In this document: piece by piece, positions 5,853 through 8,614 of the stretch
Position numbering within the stretch: the first letter of the stretch is position 1
How the letters are laid out: every line of letters starts with the position of its first letter
Notes under the pieces: generated by a model
The model's input: the letters and a program-made list of their open reading frames with translations, nothing else
What the model was told of the DNA's origin: nothing
Databases searched by the model: none
From: JBNLBT01 sp050303435
GTDB lineage: Bacteria; Pseudomonadota; Gammaproteobacteria; Xanthomonadales; Marinicellaceae
Assembly: GCA_050303435.1 (NCBI GenBank)
Contig: JBNLBT010000127.1
Span: 1-8,614 of the forward strand
DNA length: 8,614 nucleotides
Direction: 5' to 3'
Position numbers and translations under genes: made by a program

Positions 5853-8614
5853 ACGGCCCGTCAGCGCAGGCGGCGCAAATCAAGGCGCTGTTTCTCACCT
5901 GCGTGCAGTTGCCCGAAGCGCAGCGCGCGCAGGCCATGGCAGACAGCGGCTGTACAGAGGCCGTGCAGGCGCGCGTGCGCGCGCTGTTGCGGCACGCCAC
6001 CGGCGACGATTTGTTGGGCCAGGCGGCCGCGGCGGTGCACAACGCGGCGGCGCAGGTCAAGACGCTGGAGGCGGGGGAAAAATTCGGCGATTACGTGTTG
6101 CAGCGACGTCTTGGGCACGGCGGTCAGGCCGAGGTGTGGCTGGCGGCGCGCGATTGCGGAGATTTCGAACACCGCGTGGCGATCAAGGTGCTCAAGCCCT
6201 TGCCCGGACGCAGTGCCTGGGAGCGTTTCCAGACCGAACGCGCGCTGCTGGCCGACCTCAGACACCCGAACATCGCGCAGTTGCTGGGTGGCGGGCAATT
6301 GGATGAACAACGGCCGTTCATGGTGCTGGAGCTGGTGGAAGGCCCACCGTTGTTGCAGCACATCAGCGATCAAGGCATGGGCCTGCGGGACATTCTGGCC
6401 TGTTTTTTGCAGGTCTGTGAGGCGCTGGAATACGCCCATTCACATCGGGTGATCCACCGCGACCTGAAGCCCGGCAACGTCCTGGTGACCCCCGAAGGCG
6501 TGGTCAAGGTGCTGGATTTTGGCATCGCCCGACGCGACACCGAGGGGCCTGAAATCACCGAAACATCGCCGTTGCTGACGCTGGCCTATTGCAGCCCGGA
6601 ACAAATCACCGGCGCGCGCGTGAGCACTGCCAGCGACATTTATTCCCTGGGTTTGCTGTTGCATGAAATGCTCAGCGCACGCCGTGCGCACGCCGCTGAA
6701 AGCAGCACGCCGGCCGAACTGATGCGTGAAATCACCGAACAGACGCCGCTCAAGCCCAGCCAGGCCCTGCGCGCGAACCCCGAAGAGCGGCCCTACAATG
6801 CACGCGTTCTGCACGGCGATCTGGACAACCTGGTGATGATGGCCTTGCGCAAGGAACCGCAGCGACGCTACGCCACCGTGTCCGCACTGGCGCAGGACTT
6901 GCGCCGCTTTCTGCAGGGCCGGCCATTGGAAGCCACCGGCAACAGCCTGGGCTACACCCTGCGCAAGGCGCTGTCGCGCAATCCGGTGAGCAGCGCCTTG
7001 ACGCTGGCGCTGCTGGGACTGTTGATCGCCCTGCCGGTGATGCTGTGGCGCAACCAGGCGGCCGTGCTGGCGCAAAGCGAACGCGCCGAACAGCAGCGCC
7101 TGATCGCCACCCGCACCACGGATTTTCTGGTGCAGGTGCTGGAGTCGGCTTCGCCGCTGGGTTCGCGCGGTGAAGCGGTTGCGCTGGCCGATGTGCTGGC
7201 CAACGCCGAGCGGCAGCTGGCCTATGGCCTGGACGACGTGCCGGCGGTCAAGGCCGACTTGCTGGACAAACTGGCCGGCATCCAGTTTGAATTGGGGCAC
7301 ATCGATCGCGCCATTGAGTACTACCGCCAGGCCCTGCCGCTGCACCGCGCCAACGGCGAGGCGGTGCTGGAATTTCACGACCTTGGGCAGCTGGCGCTGA
7401 TGCTGTTTTATTCAGGCGACGTGCCGGCGGCGCAGGCGGCCATGGCCGCAGCCGATGCCTTTGCCTCGCGCGTCAGCGATCCGGTGGCGCTGGGCTGGCA
7501 CCGCACGCGCCAGGCGACCCTGGCACTGAACCTCGGCGAAGAGGCGGCGATCGTCGAAAATCTTGAACCCTTGCTGGCTGAACTCAAAGCCCAAGGCATT
7601 GAGGACGCGGGTTTGCTGGCGCGCATTCACCGGGAACTGGCCAACGTCACGCGCGGCGAGACGGCCCTGGCGCACATCAATGAATCGCTGCGCTTCACCG
7701 AACAGCAGCTGGGGCGCATGCACCCGAAATACGCGATCCGTCTGCGCACCCGTGCACTGGCATTGAACCGCCTGGGGCGGGTGCAGGCGGCCGAAACCGA
7801 TATGCTGGAATCGATCGGCATCGCGGAAAAACTGTACGGCCGGCAACACCCCGAGTACGCCGAGGGCATCGCCGAGCTGGCGTTCATTTACCACGACCAG
7901 GGGCGTTTCAGCGCCGCCGAAGGGCTGTACAGCGAAGCGCTGGCCATCAGCGAGGCGCGCAGCGGCGTCAACAGCACGGCCTACGTGTTGCAAACCAACA
8001 ACCTGGGCTATTTGTATGAAGACATGGGCGCGCTGGACCGCGCCGAAGAATACTACCGCGCTTCGCTGCACATTCGGCAAACGGTGTTCGCAGAGAATCG
8101 GCTGCAGGTGGCGCGCAGCCAGAGCAACCTGGCGCGGCTGCTGGCCAAAAGAGGGGCGTTCTCAGAAGCCGGTGAATTGCTGCAAATGGCCATGGCGTTG
8201 TACCGTGAACAGCAACGCTCCAACCTGTACAACGCGGTGACGCAGGTGGCGATTCGCGCCGGCAACCAGGCCACACCGGGCGATTGCGACGGCGCGCTGG
8301 CTGAACTGCGTGAATTGTTGCCCGAATTGCAGCTGGAACCGGCCGGCGGCTGGCGCCGCATGCAGGCTGAAAGCTGGCTGGGCCGGCTGGCCTTGCAGTG
8401 CGGCGATGTCGCGCAGGGCGAGGCGCTGTTGCGCGCCGCCCTGGTCAAAGCCGATGCCATCTACGCCGCGGGGTCCGATGGCCACGGACGGTCGGACGCC
8501 GCGACGCTCGGCTCGCTCGTTGGCGGGTTTGTCGGTCAAAACGAGAATCAGCCCCGCGACGGCGACGACGCCGCCCGCCGGGGTGAGGACGCGGGCCATC
8601 GTCCGCGTCGTCCG
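5849..8614 (+). CDS. Membrane Ser/Thr protein kinase with C-terminal TPRs, partner of the sigma factor; open at the right edge
   Basis: 922 codons are visible. Residues 1-75 are an alpha-helical N-terminal region. The kinase domain (about 80-355) has the loop LGHGGQAEVW (88-97, replacing the common GxGGMGxVY), VAIK with K113, E130 in helix C, HRDLKPGN (203-210), DFG (223-225) and SPE (249-251). All catalytic residues are present. One membrane span lies at about 382-400, followed by a coiled stretch and the conserved FLVQVLESASP region, then TPRs from about 465 to 785 with clear 42-residue units near 630-785 (EAEKLYG/HPEYAE and LGYLYEDMGALDRAEEYYR types). The TPR part should lie outside the cytoplasm and probably senses a protein or envelope signal. 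The start ATG overlaps the sigma stop (ATGA) and has GAGGG 6 bases upstream inside the sigma gene. From about residue 875 the reading becomes Gly/Asp/Arg-rich and unlike TPR protein, and may not belong to this gene. Confidence 0.9.
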   Translation, partial: MNGPSAQAAQIKALFLTCVQLPEAQRAQAMADSGCTEAVQARVRALLRHATGDDLLGQAAAAVHNAAAQVKTLEAGEKFGDYVLQRRLGHGGQAEVWLAARDCGDFEHRVAIKVLKPLPGRSAWERFQTERALLADLRHPNIAQLLGGGQLDEQRPFMVLELVEGPPLLQHISDQGMGLRDILACFLQVCEALEYAHSHRVIHRDLKPGNVLVTPEGVVKVLDFGIARRDTEGPEITETSPLLTLAYCSPEQITGARVSTASDIYSLGLLLHEMLSARRAHAAESSTPAELMREITEQTPLKPSQALRANPEERPYNARVLHGDLDNLVMMALRKEPQRRYATVSALAQDLRRFLQGRPLEATGNSLGYTLRKALSRNPVSSALTLALLGLLIALPVMLWRNQAAVLAQSERAEQQRLIATRTTDFLVQVLESASPLGSRGEAVALADVLANAERQLAYGLDDVPAVKADLLDKLAGIQFELGHIDRAIEYYRQALPLHRANGEAVLEFHDLGQLALMLFYSGDVPAAQAAMAAADAFASRVSDPVALGWHRTRQATLALNLGEEAAIVENLEPLLAELKAQGIEDAGLLARIHRELANVTRGETALAHINESLRFTEQQLGRMHPKYAIRLRTRALALNRLGRVQAAETDMLESIGIAEKLYGRQHPEYAEGIAELAFIYHDQGRFSAAEGLYSEALAISEARSGVNSTAYVLQTNNLGYLYEDMGALDRAEEYYRASLHIRQTVFAENRLQVARSQSNLARLLAKRGAFSEAGELLQMAMALYREQQRSNLYNAVTQVAIRAGNQATPGDCDGALAELRELLPELQLEPAGGWRRMQAESWLGRLALQCGDVAQGEALLRAALVKADAIYAAGSDGHGRSDAATLGSLVGGFVGQNENQPRDGDDAARRGEDAGHRPRRP
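8470..8614 (-). other. Terminal segment with a protein-like frame on the opposite strand; possible chimera or rearrangement
   Basis: Read on the minus strand, the last ~145 bases are open from the right edge (RTTRT before an ATG at 8599). They encode a hydrophobic helix followed by a linker: TPAGGVVAVAGLILVLTDKP, then NERAERRGVRPSVAIGPRG. Third codon positions in this frame are almost all G or C (about 37 of 45). The overlapping kinase frame reads as low-complexity Gly/Asp/Arg. The minus frame continues only as a shadow of the kinase gene further left, down to a stop at 8162. The segment could be the end of a gene from another source joined near 8470-8490, or an unusual kinase tail. The boundary is approximate. 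Confidence 0.3.

Noticed and set aside
6440..8080. Two long minus-strand frames (6440-7378 and 7412-8080)
   Set aside because: Both are opposite the kinase/TPR gene, rich in Gln, Arg, Val and Gly, and show no domain. They are shadows of the plus-strand codon bias.
1..8614. Search for tRNA, rRNA, CRISPR arrays, insertion sequences and phage genes
   Set aside because: No cloverleaf, regularly spaced direct repeat, transposase motif or terminal inverted repeat pair was recognised by eye.

Overview
The window reads as a GC-rich proteobacterial chromosome segment. It is most likely a gammaproteobacterium of the Xanthomonadales/Lysobacterales, Wenzhouxiangella or Marinicella type. That placement is an inference from three things: an ECF-type sigma factor paired with a membrane Ser/Thr kinase carrying TPRs, the codon bias, and the C-terminal tail of the exported protein. 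No phylogenetic marker gene is present, so the placement is tentative. There are no rRNA or tRNA genes, insertion sequences or CRISPR arrays.

Layout. On the minus strand, reading from right to left, come a UbiE-like SAM methyltransferase (5059-4256), a large secreted G8-domain/beta-helix protein with a C-terminal Ig/cadherin-like domain (4154-1581), and a Hanks-type Ser/Thr kinase with one membrane span (1387 to beyond the left edge). On the plus strand, divergent from the methyltransferase, a short ECF-like sigma factor (5346-5852) overlaps by 4 bp a second membrane Ser/Thr kinase with TPRs (5849 to beyond the right edge). The region between the divergent units (5060-5345) holds a perfect TATAAT for the methyltransferase, a TATACT candidate for the sigma operon, and two inverted repeats.

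How the genes may work together. The sigma factor and second kinase are translationally coupled and very probably form one signalling unit. In it, the membrane kinase would control the sigma factor by phosphorylation instead of an anti-sigma factor. The sigma factor has a threonine in region 2.2 where classical ECF factors have an acidic residue, which fits that model. The first kinase is a paralogue with the same kinase-TM-sensor layout, a second member of the family within 8.6 kb, but it has no sigma gene directly beside it and has HGD in place of HRD. The G8 protein is a bacterial relative of the CEMIP/TMEM2 architecture and probably acts outside the cytoplasm on a glycan or as an adhesin. 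Its position between the two signalling units is suggestive, but nothing in the sequence proves a functional link.

The last ~140 bases look different from the rest of the second kinase. The kinase frame becomes implausible as protein, and the opposite strand carries a more protein-like frame open to the edge. This may be a contig-end chimera or a real rearrangement, so the kinase C-terminus beyond about residue 875 should not be trusted.
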